A stretch of DNA of 47,712 nt from Clostridiales bacterium (GCA_017617935.1 JAFZVF010000023.1:1-47712), one strand, 5' to 3'. Positions 39,592 through 47,712 are shown, counted from the first letter of the stretch. Made by a program: numbers and translations. Notes: a model not told the origin generated them from the sequence alone.

Positions 39592-40272
39592 ATGTCATAC
39601 AGATTGCTGATCGTTGAAGATTCACCCGAGCTGCTCGAGGCCATGAGCGACTTCTTTCGCGAGGAAGACGCCGGACTTTGGGAAGTGGTGACCGCATCTG
39701 ACGGAAAAGATGCATTGGCCAAGGTCACGGGCGAGGATTTCGATCTGTTGATCTTGGACATAATGCTCCCGGGGGCTTCCGGGTTTGACGTATGCAAGGC
39801 GGCGCGCAAAAGAAGCGACTGCCCGATCATATTCGAGACGGCCCTGGGTTCCGAAAACAACGTATTACAAGGATATGCGACCGGCGGCGACGATTACGTC
39901 GTGAAGCCCTTTTCGCTGCGTCTTCTCTATGCAAAGAGCCTTGCTCTCCTGAGGCGCGCGAAAAAGGAAGATGACGGCGAAGTCTTAAACTGCGGCGCGA
40001 TATCCCTTAACAAGAAGACCATGCTCGTCAAAGTCTCAGGCCACGAAGTGCAGATCAATGCCAGGGAGTATTTCCTGCTTGTGTATCTGCTCGAAAACAA
40101 GGGCTCCGTCCTAACGCGCCAGGCCATCCTGGAACACGTTTGGAGCGATGACTTGGACGTCAATGACAGGGTCGTGGACAACACGATCAGAAGGCTCAGA
40201 AAAAGCCTCGAAGACGCCGCAAGCCAGGTCAAGACGTTGATAGGCAGGGGTTACCGCATAACGGAGGAATGA
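39592..40272 (+). CDS. OmpR/PhoB-type response regulator, second copy
   Basis: 226 residues: receiver with E9/D10, D56 (LLILDIMLPG), the TALGSE switch and VKPF, then a winged helix (ends LIGRGYRITEE). It is clearly paralogous over its whole length to the regulator at 15863-16549, including LDVNDRVVD-x-TIRRLR near the recognition helix. The recognition region is so similar that the two may share DNA targets. ATG 39592 follows GGAGGAA by seven bases; a start 15 bases earlier lies within that site. TATGAT is the likely -10. Confidence 0.9.
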   Translation: MSYRLLIVEDSPELLEAMSDFFREEDAGLWEVVTASDGKDALAKVTGEDFDLLILDIMLPGASGFDVCKAARKRSDCPIIFETALGSENNVLQGYATGGDDYVVKPFSLRLLYAKSLALLRRAKKEDDGEVLNCGAISLNKKTMLVKVSGHEVQINAREYFLLVYLLENKGSVLTRQAILEHVWSDDLDVNDRVVDNTIRRLRKSLEDAASQVKTLIGRGYRITEE

Positions 40273-40277
40273 TCCCC

Positions 40278-41843
40278 ATGAAAGCCCGTAAAGCCACCAT
40301 AAAGAAACCCAAATTCCTGTTGCCTTATTTTCTCAGCGCGATCTTACTGCTGATCTTAGCTGCGGGTGCGGCAGTGATAATCTGCATGCCTGCGTTCTAC
40401 GAATACGAATTCTCTTTGGAACAAGAGATGTACGAAAAATATGATTATCTACGCGATTTCTTTAAAGAATCACTTGATAAGCAGAATCTGAGTCCAACTG
40501 ACGTCTCCATGGCCAAAGAAGTTCTGATAAACCATTATGGAGAAACTGGACAAAGATGCGAGGTCGTTATTTCAGGTAATGTAGAAAAAGAAATCAAGCT
40601 TGATTCTGACAGGACGGCACTGCTCCTCTATGCATATGAAGCGGAAGACGGCGATTATGACTACTCTTACCTCAGACTGGCGGACAGTAAGTATCTGAAG
40701 TATTTCGATACGGAGGAAGCGAAGTCTAAAGCTTACGTTTTCGGACAAGGCTACTCTGATTGTTTTCATAATTCTCCCACGATCGATTTTGAATGCAAAA
40801 AATTCTACGCGAACTTTGAAAAAGGCCTGTTCATCCCGGCAGAAGCCGAGATTTTAACCTGGCATGGCGACCCTACGGGCATTATCGTAAAGATCGACCC
40901 GGAAAACACTGACGGCTTCACCCTCATTAATACCGCAGAAGCCATGCCTCACTATGCAAAAGCCACCATCAAGGGATATGAACCGACAGGCAATGAAGAA
41001 AGCTTTGACTGGACAGTTGATGAATTCAGCAACAATTACCACCACTTCGATTTCAAAGCGGGGCCAATGAAGGCGATCCATTTCTATGAGGCTTACAAGT
41101 ACAAGATCGACTTCGCGATCGTTCTCATCTGCTGCGGCGCTTTCATCTTCGCATTCATCCCTGCGACCATAATCTACAACACAGGGAAAAGAAGATACGA
41201 GATCTTCGAATACAGGCGCAAGATGGTCGACGCGATGGCGCACGACCTGAAGACCCCGATGGCCGCGATCTCAGCTTATGCGGAGAACCTTTCAAACAAC
41301 ATCGCGACGGACAAGAAGGAGTACTACGCGGGCAAGATCGAAGACAAGGTCGCACAGATGAACAAGATGGTTAACGACATCCTTGAGTTCTCGAAATCCG
41401 AGGATTCCTCTGCCGCGATAACCAAGGAAACCGTGGACATAGCGGAAGTCATCGAAAAGGCAATCGCAGACAACGAACACATAATCAGCAAGCGTTCGCT
41501 TAAGATCAATTTTGTGAAAAAGAGCGTTACCATCAAGACCGACCTGAACCTCTTCAGGATGGCGATCGCAAACCTCATCAACAATGCGGTCCTTTACAGC
41601 AAGGAAGGCACGGAGATCAGCATCACCTGCGACGAAAAGAACCTGGTGATAATCAACATTGCCGAAGAGGCAGAAGGCAACGCAAACGACCTGAAAGACC
41701 CGTTTGTCAAAGGCAGCAAAGCGCGCAGCACGGGCGGCACTGGCCTTGGCCTTGCGATCGCGAACAACAACCTCGCAATGCTTGGGTTTAAGCTTGTCGT
41801 CAAGTTTGAAGACGACAGGTTTGTAGCGACCGTGAAATTGTGA
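40278..41843 (+). CDS. Sensor histidine kinase, second copy
   Basis: 521 residues: span at about 15-36, an extracellular sensor part to about 280, second span about 280-300, phosphoacceptor H322 in AHDLKTPMAA, NLINNA and GTGLGLAIANNN boxes. It is a paralogue of the kinase at 14268-15863; the kinase core is far more alike than the sensor part, so the two probably sense different signals. The start ATG 40278 lies 10 bases after GGAGG; ATG 40269 overlaps the regulator's stop but is too close to the site, and MKARKATIKKPKF matches the paralogue's MKVRGKIKKPSF. Confidence 0.88.
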   Translation: MKARKATIKKPKFLLPYFLSAILLLILAAGAAVIICMPAFYEYEFSLEQEMYEKYDYLRDFFKESLDKQNLSPTDVSMAKEVLINHYGETGQRCEVVISGNVEKEIKLDSDRTALLLYAYEAEDGDYDYSYLRLADSKYLKYFDTEEAKSKAYVFGQGYSDCFHNSPTIDFECKKFYANFEKGLFIPAEAEILTWHGDPTGIIVKIDPENTDGFTLINTAEAMPHYAKATIKGYEPTGNEESFDWTVDEFSNNYHHFDFKAGPMKAIHFYEAYKYKIDFAIVLICCGAFIFAFIPATIIYNTGKRRYEIFEYRRKMVDAMAHDLKTPMAAISAYAENLSNNIATDKKEYYAGKIEDKVAQMNKMVNDILEFSKSEDSSAAITKETVDIAEVIEKAIADNEHIISKRSLKINFVKKSVTIKTDLNLFRMAIANLINNAVLYSKEGTEISITCDEKNLVIINIAEEAEGNANDLKDPFVKGSKARSTGGTGLGLAIANNNLAMLGFKLVVKFEDDRFVATVKL

Positions 41844-41880
41844 TTTAATCTGAAAAATACCAAAGACGGAGGACACGGCC

Positions 41881-42024
41881 ATGAGAAGACGGTTCAAGTC
41901 AAAACGCGGATTTACGCTTACCGAACTTATAATTGTACTCATCATCGCAGCGATAATCACCGTGGCCGTGATCGCCGTCCTTGTCAGGACCTACAACAAT
42001 CTTCCGATGGACATGATGGGGTAA
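41881..42024 (+). CDS. Orphan prepilin-like peptide, 47 aa
   Basis: ATG 41881 after GGAGGA opens a 47-codon frame. It begins with basic residues and has RGFTLTELIIVLIIAAI, the type IV prepilin/pseudopilin signature: cleavage after G10, F as first mature residue, T and E at +2 and +5, then a hydrophobic helix. It ends after about 15 further residues (YNNLPMDMMG), without the globular head. It follows the kinase gene by 37 bp on the same strand and may be co-transcribed. No pilus machinery is in the window. It may be a truncated pilin, or a very small membrane peptide processed by the prepilin peptidase. Confidence 0.7.
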   Translation: MRRRFKSKRGFTLTELIIVLIIAAIITVAVIAVLVRTYNNLPMDMMG

Positions 42025-42026
42025 GG

Positions 42027-42590
42027 TCAATACCCGCCGAGCTTGCCTGCAAAAGCTTCCAAAACCAGAAATAACGCCACGCCAACAGGAATCAGATAAA
42101 GGATCAGATATTTCTCCTTCTTAGTCATGATAACCGTCAGGATCCCGCCTATGACCAGCCACACTGCAGCCTGCGTGATGCCTGCGATTATGCCTCGCCT
42201 TAATTCGGCAGCCTTTTCGTCAAGCGATCTTTGTTCGATCATCTGCATCAGCTTTTCGATCCTGTCCCGCTCTACAAAATTACTCCCGTCAGTCGAGATG
42301 TAGGTGTGAATAACGGTGTCCTCGTAATTGAAATAGACCTTATATTCCTTGCCTTCCCGGGCAACATAGACCGGATGGATGACAGTGCCTTTGCTCAATT
42401 CAACGTTGCCGTTCATATCAAAGACTGAAACATCCTTGCTCACAGTCAGCTCAATATCGTTTTCAATAGTGTGCGCCGAAATGTAATAATCCAAAAAGTA
42501 CCTGACGTACAGAAAGTTGGCCAAGAAGATCCCTATGACCTCCAGGGCCAGTAAAACGCATGCTATCACTTTCTTATGTTTGTCCGACAT
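42027..42590 (-). CDS. Hypothetical membrane protein, three spans
   Basis: 187 residues: one N-terminal span (about 8-30), a domain of about 100 residues outside the membrane with beta strands (DMNGNVELSKGTVIHPVYVAREGKEYKVYFN), and two spans near the C-terminus. No family recognised. The start ATG 42590 has no Shine-Dalgarno within range but lies six bases after a perfect TATAAT (42597-42602), so the message is probably leaderless, with the same spacing as at 4641. The gene converges with the prepilin-like frame, whose stop lies two bases away. Confidence 0.7.
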   Translation of the reverse strand: MSDKHKKVIACVLLALEVIGIFLANFLYVRYFLDYYISAHTIENDIELTVSKDVSVFDMNGNVELSKGTVIHPVYVAREGKEYKVYFNYEDTVIHTYISTDGSNFVERDRIEKLMQMIEQRSLDEKAAELRRGIIAGITQAAVWLVIGGILTVIMTKKEKYLILYLIPVGVALFLVLEAFAGKLGGY

Positions 42591-42596
42591 GGCTTT

Positions 42597-42602
42597 ATTA
42601 TA
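42597..42602 (-). promoter_or_regulatory. -10 element placed for a leaderless mRNA
   Basis: TATAAT on the minus strand ends six bases before ATG 42590, the same spacing as at 4648-4653. Confidence 0.5.
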
Positions 42603-42644
42603 TCCTTGAAAGCACCGTTTTCCGCCAAGGCTTCCCGAATGCGT

Positions 42645-42685
42645 CAAAAACGCGCTGTCGGTACTAATAGTCCAACAGCGCGTCA
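42645..42685 (-). terminator. Terminator of the zinc-ribbon gene
   Basis: ACGCGCTGT (42650-42658) and ACAGCGCGT (42675-42683) form a 9-bp stem, followed by TTTTT on the minus strand. Confidence 0.75.
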
Positions 42686-42735
42686 TCAACGAGCTTAAAA
42701 AGAATCGCGGCAAATACTGACCGCCTGATCAGGGA

Positions 42736-43797
42736 TCACCTGTCCAGCTTGTAGCCGTTTTCAACGATATAGAAGGCATTTGTATTGTTTGCCGGGAACT
42801 CGACGGTTATCTTTCTCATAAGGCCGTCATCCCCCTTGAAGAACCAGACGACAAGGATCATTCCGTCAGGATACGTACCGTAGCACTGGATCGCGTCGTA
42901 GCCACCGAGCTTGACCTTTGCTCCGGTGACCTTCTGTGCTCCCGCCTGCTCCATTGAATACATCTGGGATTTAGCCAAGTCTTCGGCTGAATAATTCACG
43001 TTGAGGACAAACAATCCGATGATCGAACCGGTGCTCATTTCCTTTGCCTGCTCATGTTCAACAACGTCATTTGAAAAACCGCCGGCCTCGAGGAACGTGA
43101 CCCACTTGCCTGAAGAAAGCGGTACCGTTCCGGTCTTGTCATTACCAATGGAAGTCAGATAAAGGCCACTCTTTGATTCAGAAGCGGACGTCTCGGAAGG
43201 AGTCTCTTTAGTGGTTTCCTCCGTCGTTGCCTCTGTATCTTCAGTGGTCTCTCTCGTCGTTCTGCGCGTGGTCTCGTACTCCGTGGTCGTCGTGGCGCGG
43301 GTTCTATCAACATAGTTCCTTCTATACTCCCTTGCGGAGCTAAACCCATAGATAAGCGCAACGATCCAGACAACTACAAGTACTGCGGAAATTATGATTC
43401 CGGCAATAGCCTGTCCCTTGCCCTTCTCGTTCTTCTTGCCGGCCGCAATGAGGCCGATGATGGATAAGATCAGGAAAATGATCGAGGTCGTTCCACCAAG
43501 CAGGATCGACACCAAAGAACCGATGAATCCGACAATGCACAAAACGTTGGTCTTCTGCTGCGGCATGGCGACAATGGGCGCGGCCTGAGGCGCGGGATTG
43601 GCTGCGGGAGCCACCTGCTGTACGGGTGCTACAGGCTGTATGGGAGCAACCGGTTGTACGGGTGCGGGAGCCGGCGGAGGCGTCTGCATTGGTGCAGGAG
43701 CGGTCTGAGGCGCCGCAGCGGGCGTGAGATCTTTTCCACAATTGGCGCAAAACTTTACGCCGTCAGCGTTCCGTGAACCACAATTAGGACAAAACAT
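42736..43797 (-). CDS. Zinc-ribbon membrane protein with external domain
   Basis: 353 residues. An N-terminal zinc ribbon (CPNCG at 3-7, CANCG at 17-21), a Pro/Ala/Gln-rich linker with VAPVQP-type repeats, a DUF4190-like pair of membrane spans (about 85-155), a Thr/Glu/Arg-rich linker and a C-terminal extracellular domain (about 210-353). The ribbon is inside the cell and the last domain outside. The Thr/Glu linker is like that of the lipoprotein at 29148. Function unknown. ATG 43797 follows AAGGGGG. Confidence 0.8.
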   Translation of the reverse strand: MFCPNCGSRNADGVKFCANCGKDLTPAAAPQTAPAPMQTPPPAPAPVQPVAPIQPVAPVQQVAPAANPAPQAAPIVAMPQQKTNVLCIVGFIGSLVSILLGGTTSIIFLILSIIGLIAAGKKNEKGKGQAIAGIIISAVLVVVWIVALIYGFSSAREYRRNYVDRTRATTTTEYETTRRTTRETTEDTEATTEETTKETPSETSASESKSGLYLTSIGNDKTGTVPLSSGKWVTFLEAGGFSNDVVEHEQAKEMSTGSIIGLFVLNVNYSAEDLAKSQMYSMEQAGAQKVTGAKVKLGGYDAIQCYGTYPDGMILVVWFFKGDDGLMRKITVEFPANNTNAFYIVENGYKLDR

Positions 43798-43943
43798 TTT
43801 ATTCCCCCTTGTATTTCCTTAATATTGCAACATTTTACCGAAACGGTTCATATATTTCCATCAATCTTACAACCTGTTTATGGAAATAATATGAATAAAT
43901 CAAAAACAATCAGCACTGCCTCAATAACAACGGGGACCGTATG

Positions 43944-45050
43944 TTAACCGCCTGTGTTTCCTTGCTTATTATCTTGTTTCACGCGCGGCTTTGCCCCCAT
44001 CAGGAAACTCAGCAAAGGGATCCTGTAAGCGATCTCCGCGCAAGCAAAGGTCACCGGAAAAGCGCATATGACCGGCACGAAGTATGCTGCGAAAGTACTG
44101 TGCCCGACAAGGCCGGAAAGCCAATACTGAAACAGAACGATCCACAGGAAATGAATGCTGAAGATGAGAAAAGACCTTTGCGACAAATACTCTGCAACTT
44201 TCCCCGAACGATCCAGCACGTGCTTTCCGATGCCGATCAGCGCAAGGATCATGAACCATTCCGTGAATGCTTTGGCTATCGTGTTTACTGCACCGAAATC
44301 TCTTTCTGACCAGATAAACATATAGACGTCGGCTATGCCTGCAACAAGACCGACGGCCAAAGAAACGAATCTGTACTTTTCCGTTTTTTCCAGCACTTCG
44401 TCATTTGAAAAGACGAAATATCCGATAAGGAATACATAGAGATACTCTGCAAAACTCTTGCCGCCGACGACCAACAGATCATATAAAAACGGAAGAGGCA
44501 TTACGAAAAGACAAAGCGCCCAGAATGGCATCTTCCCTGCCCTTTCCTTTTTGAATATCCGCTTCGACAAAGCAATGATGCCTATCCCCGCGATCGATAT
44601 CACAAACAGAAAATACAGGAACCAAAACTGGCCGACTCCGAAACCTCCGTCAAATCCCGACAGATCCGTCCACTTGGTGAAGAAGATCCCGTAATGCGCG
44701 AAAAAGCCACCGTCATAACCGCAGTTGGTCTTGTCGCCTATATAGGCCATGATGGGACAAAAGAACAGCGTACCGAACACAAAAGGAATGATGAGCCTCT
44801 TTACCCTTTCGACTATGAACTGCCCGTAAGTACGCTTCTTCAGCGCGTACCTGGTGCTGACTCCTGCCAAAAGGAACATCACGGGCATATAGAAAGGACT
44901 GCAGAAAACGATGAAGCAGCTTATGACCTTATCGGGATGGAAAAGGAAATAATTCAGCTCTCCCCAAGTATTAAAGGCCTGCGCGGCATGATAGGGGATC
45001 AGCAGCAGTATTATCAGGCACCTGACGTTGTCGATATAGTGTTTCCGCAT
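43944..45050 (-). CDS. Acyltransferase 3 family membrane protein
   Basis: 368 residues with about ten membrane spans. The first span starts with RKHYIDNVRCLIILLLIPYHA, carrying the R-x(10)-H pair of the family; FWFLYFLFV and FLIFSIHFLWIVLFQY are typical further motifs. Such enzymes add acetyl or other acyl groups to surface sugars, peptidoglycan or antibiotics. The acceptor is unknown. The gene starts three bases after the acetyltransferase gene ends and lies in the same operon. Confidence 0.88.
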   Translation of the reverse strand: MRKHYIDNVRCLIILLLIPYHAAQAFNTWGELNYFLFHPDKVISCFIVFCSPFYMPVMFLLAGVSTRYALKKRTYGQFIVERVKRLIIPFVFGTLFFCPIMAYIGDKTNCGYDGGFFAHYGIFFTKWTDLSGFDGGFGVGQFWFLYFLFVISIAGIGIIALSKRIFKKERAGKMPFWALCLFVMPLPFLYDLLVVGGKSFAEYLYVFLIGYFVFSNDEVLEKTEKYRFVSLAVGLVAGIADVYMFIWSERDFGAVNTIAKAFTEWFMILALIGIGKHVLDRSGKVAEYLSQRSFLIFSIHFLWIVLFQYWLSGLVGHSTFAAYFVPVICAFPVTFACAEIAYRIPLLSFLMGAKPRVKQDNKQGNTGG

Positions 45051-45053
45051 ATT

Positions 45054-45578
45054 CTATGGTTTCTTTATTGCATAAAGGCATTCTCCGGAAGAAACGCCGG
45101 TCTTGGGATAGCATCTTGTTCCCGTATCGTCGACCAGAGTCATGCCGATCTTTCTCATAACCTTCTCGGATGCCCGGTTTCTGCTGTCACAGTGCGCCTG
45201 CACCACTTCCGCGTTCAACTCTTCAAAAGCATGATCCATAAGGGCTTTTGCCGCTTCGGTGGCATATCCGTTTCCCCGCATGTCATTTCGAATGGTCCAG
45301 CCGATCTCAAAAACGCGTTCATCCCCGAACTTTTCCAGATTAACGCCGCCAATGATCTCACCGTTTAAGAGAACTACATATTCCCTGTCTTCCGGCTCAT
45401 CTTTTGCCCATTCAGACACGGCAAATTCCACGAACTTCTTCGTTTCTTCAATAGTCTCATTGGGGAAAAACATCATCATGTCAATGGAAGGATCGCCAGC
45501 GTATCTGTGGATGGCTTCGCAGTCGTCATTTTCTATAGGCCTGATCGTTAATCTTTCTGTTGAAATTGAACTCTTCAT
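45054..45578 (-). CDS. GNAT acetyltransferase, RimJ/RimL-like
   Basis: 174 residues. LTIRPIENDDCEAIHRYAGD at the start, GGVNLEKFG, WTIRNDMRGNGYATEAAKALMDHAFEEL (acetyl-CoA-binding R-G-x-G-Y-A-x-E) and SRNRASEKVMRKIGM are standard for this group, which acetylates amino termini of ribosomal proteins or small amines. Encoded three bases upstream of the acyltransferase and three bases after the preceding gene, so a tight operon. Confidence 0.9.
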   Translation of the reverse strand: MKSSISTERLTIRPIENDDCEAIHRYAGDPSIDMMMFFPNETIEETKKFVEFAVSEWAKDEPEDREYVVLLNGEIIGGVNLEKFGDERVFEIGWTIRNDMRGNGYATEAAKALMDHAFEELNAEVVQAHCDSRNRASEKVMRKIGMTLVDDTGTRCYPKTGVSSGECLYAIKKP

Positions 45579-45581
45579 TGT

Positions 45582-46421
45582 TTATTTCTTCTTTGACTTC
45601 ATTAAAACGAAAGCAACCAAAGCACATATCACTACTCCGCCGCCTGCTGCCCCCAACACCACAGGCATAGGTATGGAGCCGCCTTCTGAGGGCTCATCCT
45701 CTACAGCGGTGACGTCAGATGAAGTACTTTCCGTCTTTTTCTTGGTGGCAACTGTAACTGTGGTCATTTCGGCCTTTGACGCTTCAACAGAGCTTTCATC
45801 CATATATTTGCTAAGATCAAAGCTCTTTCTTGCCGTGAAGTACGTCGATGTCGAGAACTCATCAGTTATGAATGCGATGCGTTCTATATAACCGGTGTTT
45901 CCGTTTGCAAAGACTTCCAGCTCTGCATCTTTGAGATACTCGACTGTTCCGTCTTCCTTGACGCGGAATAAGTTAACGTCATACCCGCCGTCAAGCTCGC
46001 CTTCGGGAATATCAATATATATGCGGATATGCCGGTCAAGCTTGATATGCCCCTCTATATATATCGGGTAAATGCGTGCGCTCGCAAGATCGGGCATGCC
46101 GTTTGCTCTTGCAATGTCTGTAAACATCTTGTGCGCTTCCTCGCTCATATGACCGCGTTTCATGTTGCTTACAATCTTGATGACCTCACGCTTGTCGCCG
46201 TCAAGAAAAGGCGCTTTGGTCTCGCCTATGTCAAACTGGATCTTGAAGCCCTCGCCCTTATACTCGACCATCGGACCTCCATCAGGGCTGGAGAGCCTTT
46301 GACTGGTCGTTGCGGTAGTCTTTTTAGGCTTTTTCCGCTTGTTTGTCTTAGCAGAGCATGGCAATGCCAAAAGCGAAACAGCTAGAATAGCCGTCAAAAG
46401 AATTGTCATCAGCTTTCTCAT
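45582..46421 (-). CDS. Secreted, C-terminally membrane-anchored protein
   Basis: 279 residues. Signal peptide (residues 1-24, RKLMTILLTAILAVSLLALPCSA), a Lys/Thr-rich linker, an extracellular beta-rich part (about 50-200), a Thr/Ser/Glu linker and a C-terminal span ending KSKKK, with the body outside the cell. VFANGNTGYIERIAFITDEFSTSTYFTA resembles repeats of clostridial surface proteins. ATG 46421 lies nine bases after GAGAGG. The preceding gene's stop lies 19 bases inside this leader. Confidence 0.75.
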   Translation of the reverse strand: MRKLMTILLTAILAVSLLALPCSAKTNKRKKPKKTTATTSQRLSSPDGGPMVEYKGEGFKIQFDIGETKAPFLDGDKREVIKIVSNMKRGHMSEEAHKMFTDIARANGMPDLASARIYPIYIEGHIKLDRHIRIYIDIPEGELDGGYDVNLFRVKEDGTVEYLKDAELEVFANGNTGYIERIAFITDEFSTSTYFTARKSFDLSKYMDESSVEASKAEMTTVTVATKKKTESTSSDVTAVEDEPSEGGSIPMPVVLGAAGGGVVICALVAFVLMKSKKK

Positions 46422-46438
46422 GATCGTCATCCTCTCTT

Positions 46439-46810
46439 TCAATACAGCTGTTCCCACTTGACCGAATCAGAACGGCCCTTGTTTTGATAGAAATCCAAAA
46501 TTGCTTTTAATGCGTCTGCCTTACTTATGATCTGGTAAGAATACACCTCGTATTGACCATCGCAAAAGGGAATTACAGTATCGCCGCCGTCTTTTCCACA
46601 AGTTACATAGCAGCTTCCATCATCCCCGAAATGATTTATCGATACCCCAATAGAGTTTATCAAGATGCCAAGGCAAGGGGCATCATCTGTACCGCCGTTC
46701 TCAGAAACCCATACTTCTGATGAGTCCAGAGACAATTGCTCTCTTATAACCTTTTCAAAATCGTTAAGGTTATCGCAAGAAACGTTATTGTGGCCAAAGG
46801 ATACTATCAT
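46439..46810 (-). CDS. Imm1-like orphan immunity protein
   Basis: 123 residues without signal or membrane span. The plan matches the Imm1 family of polymorphic-toxin immunity proteins: SSEVWVSENGG, PCLGILINSIGVSINHFG, then a strand region and KADALKAILDFYQNKGRSDSVKWEQLY. No toxin with a recognisable C-terminal nuclease or deaminase domain is next to it here, so it is an orphan within this window; its toxin may be foreign. A TATAAT lies upstream near 46865-46870. Confidence 0.6.
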   Translation of the reverse strand: MIVSFGHNNVSCDNLNDFEKVIREQLSLDSSEVWVSENGGTDDAPCLGILINSIGVSINHFGDDGSCYVTCGKDGGDTVIPFCDGQYEVYSYQIISKADALKAILDFYQNKGRSDSVKWEQLY

Positions 46811-46983
46811 ACGGGCGTTTCAACCAAAAAGACGATCAACAAAGGGGCCTTGCTTATGCTCTTATTATATCATCTCAGTAATGTTCTCCAGAAAAATGGT
46901 TAACACCCAGCATTATCAATAACATGCCGATAATGGTATCTTAATGCCCAGTTCCACATGGAACAAGTTCAATAAAATCTTTC
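46811..46983. other. Intergenic, AT-rich
   Basis: A promoter-like TATAAT for the Imm1-like gene and the palindrome GTTCCACATGGAAC (near 46951-46964). Nothing else is seen. Confidence 0.4.
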
Positions 46984-47712
46984 TTATCTCAAAACGAGTG
47001 CCGGATTTCCCAACATCGCTTTGATCGTTGCCTTATAGTCGTCAATATCCATAATCCTTGTTATGGTCGTTATCCTTTTGCCGGCGTCTTTGCTGGACGC
47101 TCCGCAATGATAAACTTTCATATCCGTTGTTCCTTCATCCAAAACAATATATCTGTCATGTGCACGGTGCATAGACTTCAGAAATGTAATTGTTCTGCCG
47201 GGATTCTCAGTAACAAAGTCGTTGTACTCAGTCAGTCTGAGACTCGGTCTTGCCGCATTATCACTGATTATCGTGATCTTTACGTTTTTCTTTGAATGAG
47301 CCAGGTGATGAAGTGTTTTCGTGCCGATATAATCATCGATGATCACGATCTTGCTCTTTGCACTTCTGTATATCTTCTGATAGGCTTCGTCTGCTTTGAA
47401 AGGCTTGCAGTCAAGGATAAGGATTTCTTCGTTGCTGATTCCCTGATCAAAGAGCTTCATGAAGACTGAGAGATCGGTCTTCGTAACCATTGAATCTTGT
47501 ATCGCCTCAATTTTCTGAGTGTTCTTCTCAACTTTATCAACAAGAGCGAAGTAATTCTTCTGCGTCAGGAGTGGTTGATTTTCGATAAGATAGTCCTTCA
47601 TTGACTTGAAAAGGCGGACAAGGGTTCTACTTTGTTTTATCGCTAAATCGCCTTTTAAAACCGTCATAAGCAAATAAATGCCTTGTTCGGTAAAGGCAAA
47701 TGGATTATAACG
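46984..47712 (-). CDS. ORF6N-type phage-like protein, 5' end outside the window
   Basis: The frame stays open to the last base; translating the edge gives RYNPFAFTEQGIYLLMTVLKG, the conserved end of the ORF6N/KilA-N-related domain (L-P-Y-A-F-T-E-Q-G-x-x-M-L), so the N-terminal DNA-binding part lies to the right. In the window follow a coiled helix (about 60 residues, TQKIEAIQDSMV) and a C-terminal alpha/beta domain with KSKIVIIDDYIG and a H-x-x-x-D-like HRAHDRYIVLD that resembles a phospholipase-D-type fold. Such proteins are common in prophages and mobile elements of Clostridia. Confidence 0.7.
   Translation of the reverse strand, partial: RYNPFAFTEQGIYLLMTVLKGDLAIKQSRTLVRLFKSMKDYLIENQPLLTQKNYFALVDKVEKNTQKIEAIQDSMVTKTDLSVFMKLFDQGISNEEILILDCKPFKADEAYQKIYRSAKSKIVIIDDYIGTKTLHHLAHSKKNVKITIISDNAARPSLRLTEYNDFVTENPGRTITFLKSMHRAHDRYIVLDEGTTDMKVYHCGASSKDAGKRITTITRIMDIDDYKATIKAMLGNPALVLR

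Overview
The window looks like chromosomal DNA of an anaerobic Bacillota (class Clostridia, probably a gut or rumen relative of Lachnospirales/Oscillospirales). The reasons are AGGAGG-type ribosome sites, several lipoproteins, an OhrR-type regulator, paired OmpR-type sensor systems, very large PAS-GGDEF-EAL proteins, a manganese-type riboswitch and an Fst-like toxin locus. The core is moderately GC-rich. The exceptions are an AT-rich islet at about 34.7-37.7 kb and AT-richer DNA at the right edge. The genus cannot be named from this sequence alone.

Layout. 0-1.5 kb: a par/Fst-like type I toxin-antitoxin locus with a second, duplicated antisense-RNA gene, then an acidic hypothetical gene. 1.5-3.4 kb: a deletion-type junction joining a 5'-truncated lipoprotein gene to a 3'-truncated PDDEXK transposase-type nuclease gene. 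3.6-9.1 kb: a membrane diguanylate cyclase, an integral membrane protein, a membrane-anchored tyrosine phosphatase, a DUF3737 beta-helix protein and a secreted beta-helix lipoprotein. 9.3-12.8 kb: a 1147-residue PAS/GGDEF/EAL protein. 13.2-18.5 kb: an AraC/GyrI regulator, a two-component system, a glutathione peroxidase-OhrR operon and a hydrolase. 18.5-22.3 kb: a MacB-like ABC exporter. 22.4-22.7 kb: an apparently orphaned yybP-ykoY (Mn2+) riboswitch. 22.7-25.5 kb: an ICMT-like methyltransferase, a PD-(D/E)XK-like protein, a DtxR-type regulator with iron-type ligands and a DUF6796-like membrane protein. 25.6-29.7 kb: a second giant GGDEF/EAL protein with a downstream lipoprotein. 30-34.7 kb: a MoxR-DUF58-membrane protein operon and a CofE-like ligase. 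34.7-37.7 kb: an AT-rich islet between two copies of the same transcription terminator, carrying XRE/ImmA, DUF4417, a candidate PD-(D/E)XK toxin and a zinc-ribbon protein. 38-42 kb: a small membrane protein, a lipoprotein hydrolase, a second copy of the two-component system and an orphan 47-residue prepilin-like gene. 42-47.7 kb: zinc-ribbon, acyltransferase, GNAT and secreted proteins, an Imm1-like orphan immunity protein, and an ORF6N-type gene that runs off the right edge.

Three signals stand out. (1) The type I toxin locus, in which a duplicated antisense RNA has its terminator loop exactly inverted. (2) The islet inserted at a terminator, with a toxin/immunity-like pair under XRE-ImmA control. 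(3) A class of intergenic arrays made of two or three tandem dyads of about 42-54 bp at a 62-74 bp period. The architecture is shared between loci, but each locus uses its own word. Cyclic-di-GMP turnover (three GGDEF proteins, two with EAL domains) and surface or secreted proteins dominate the rest of the window.
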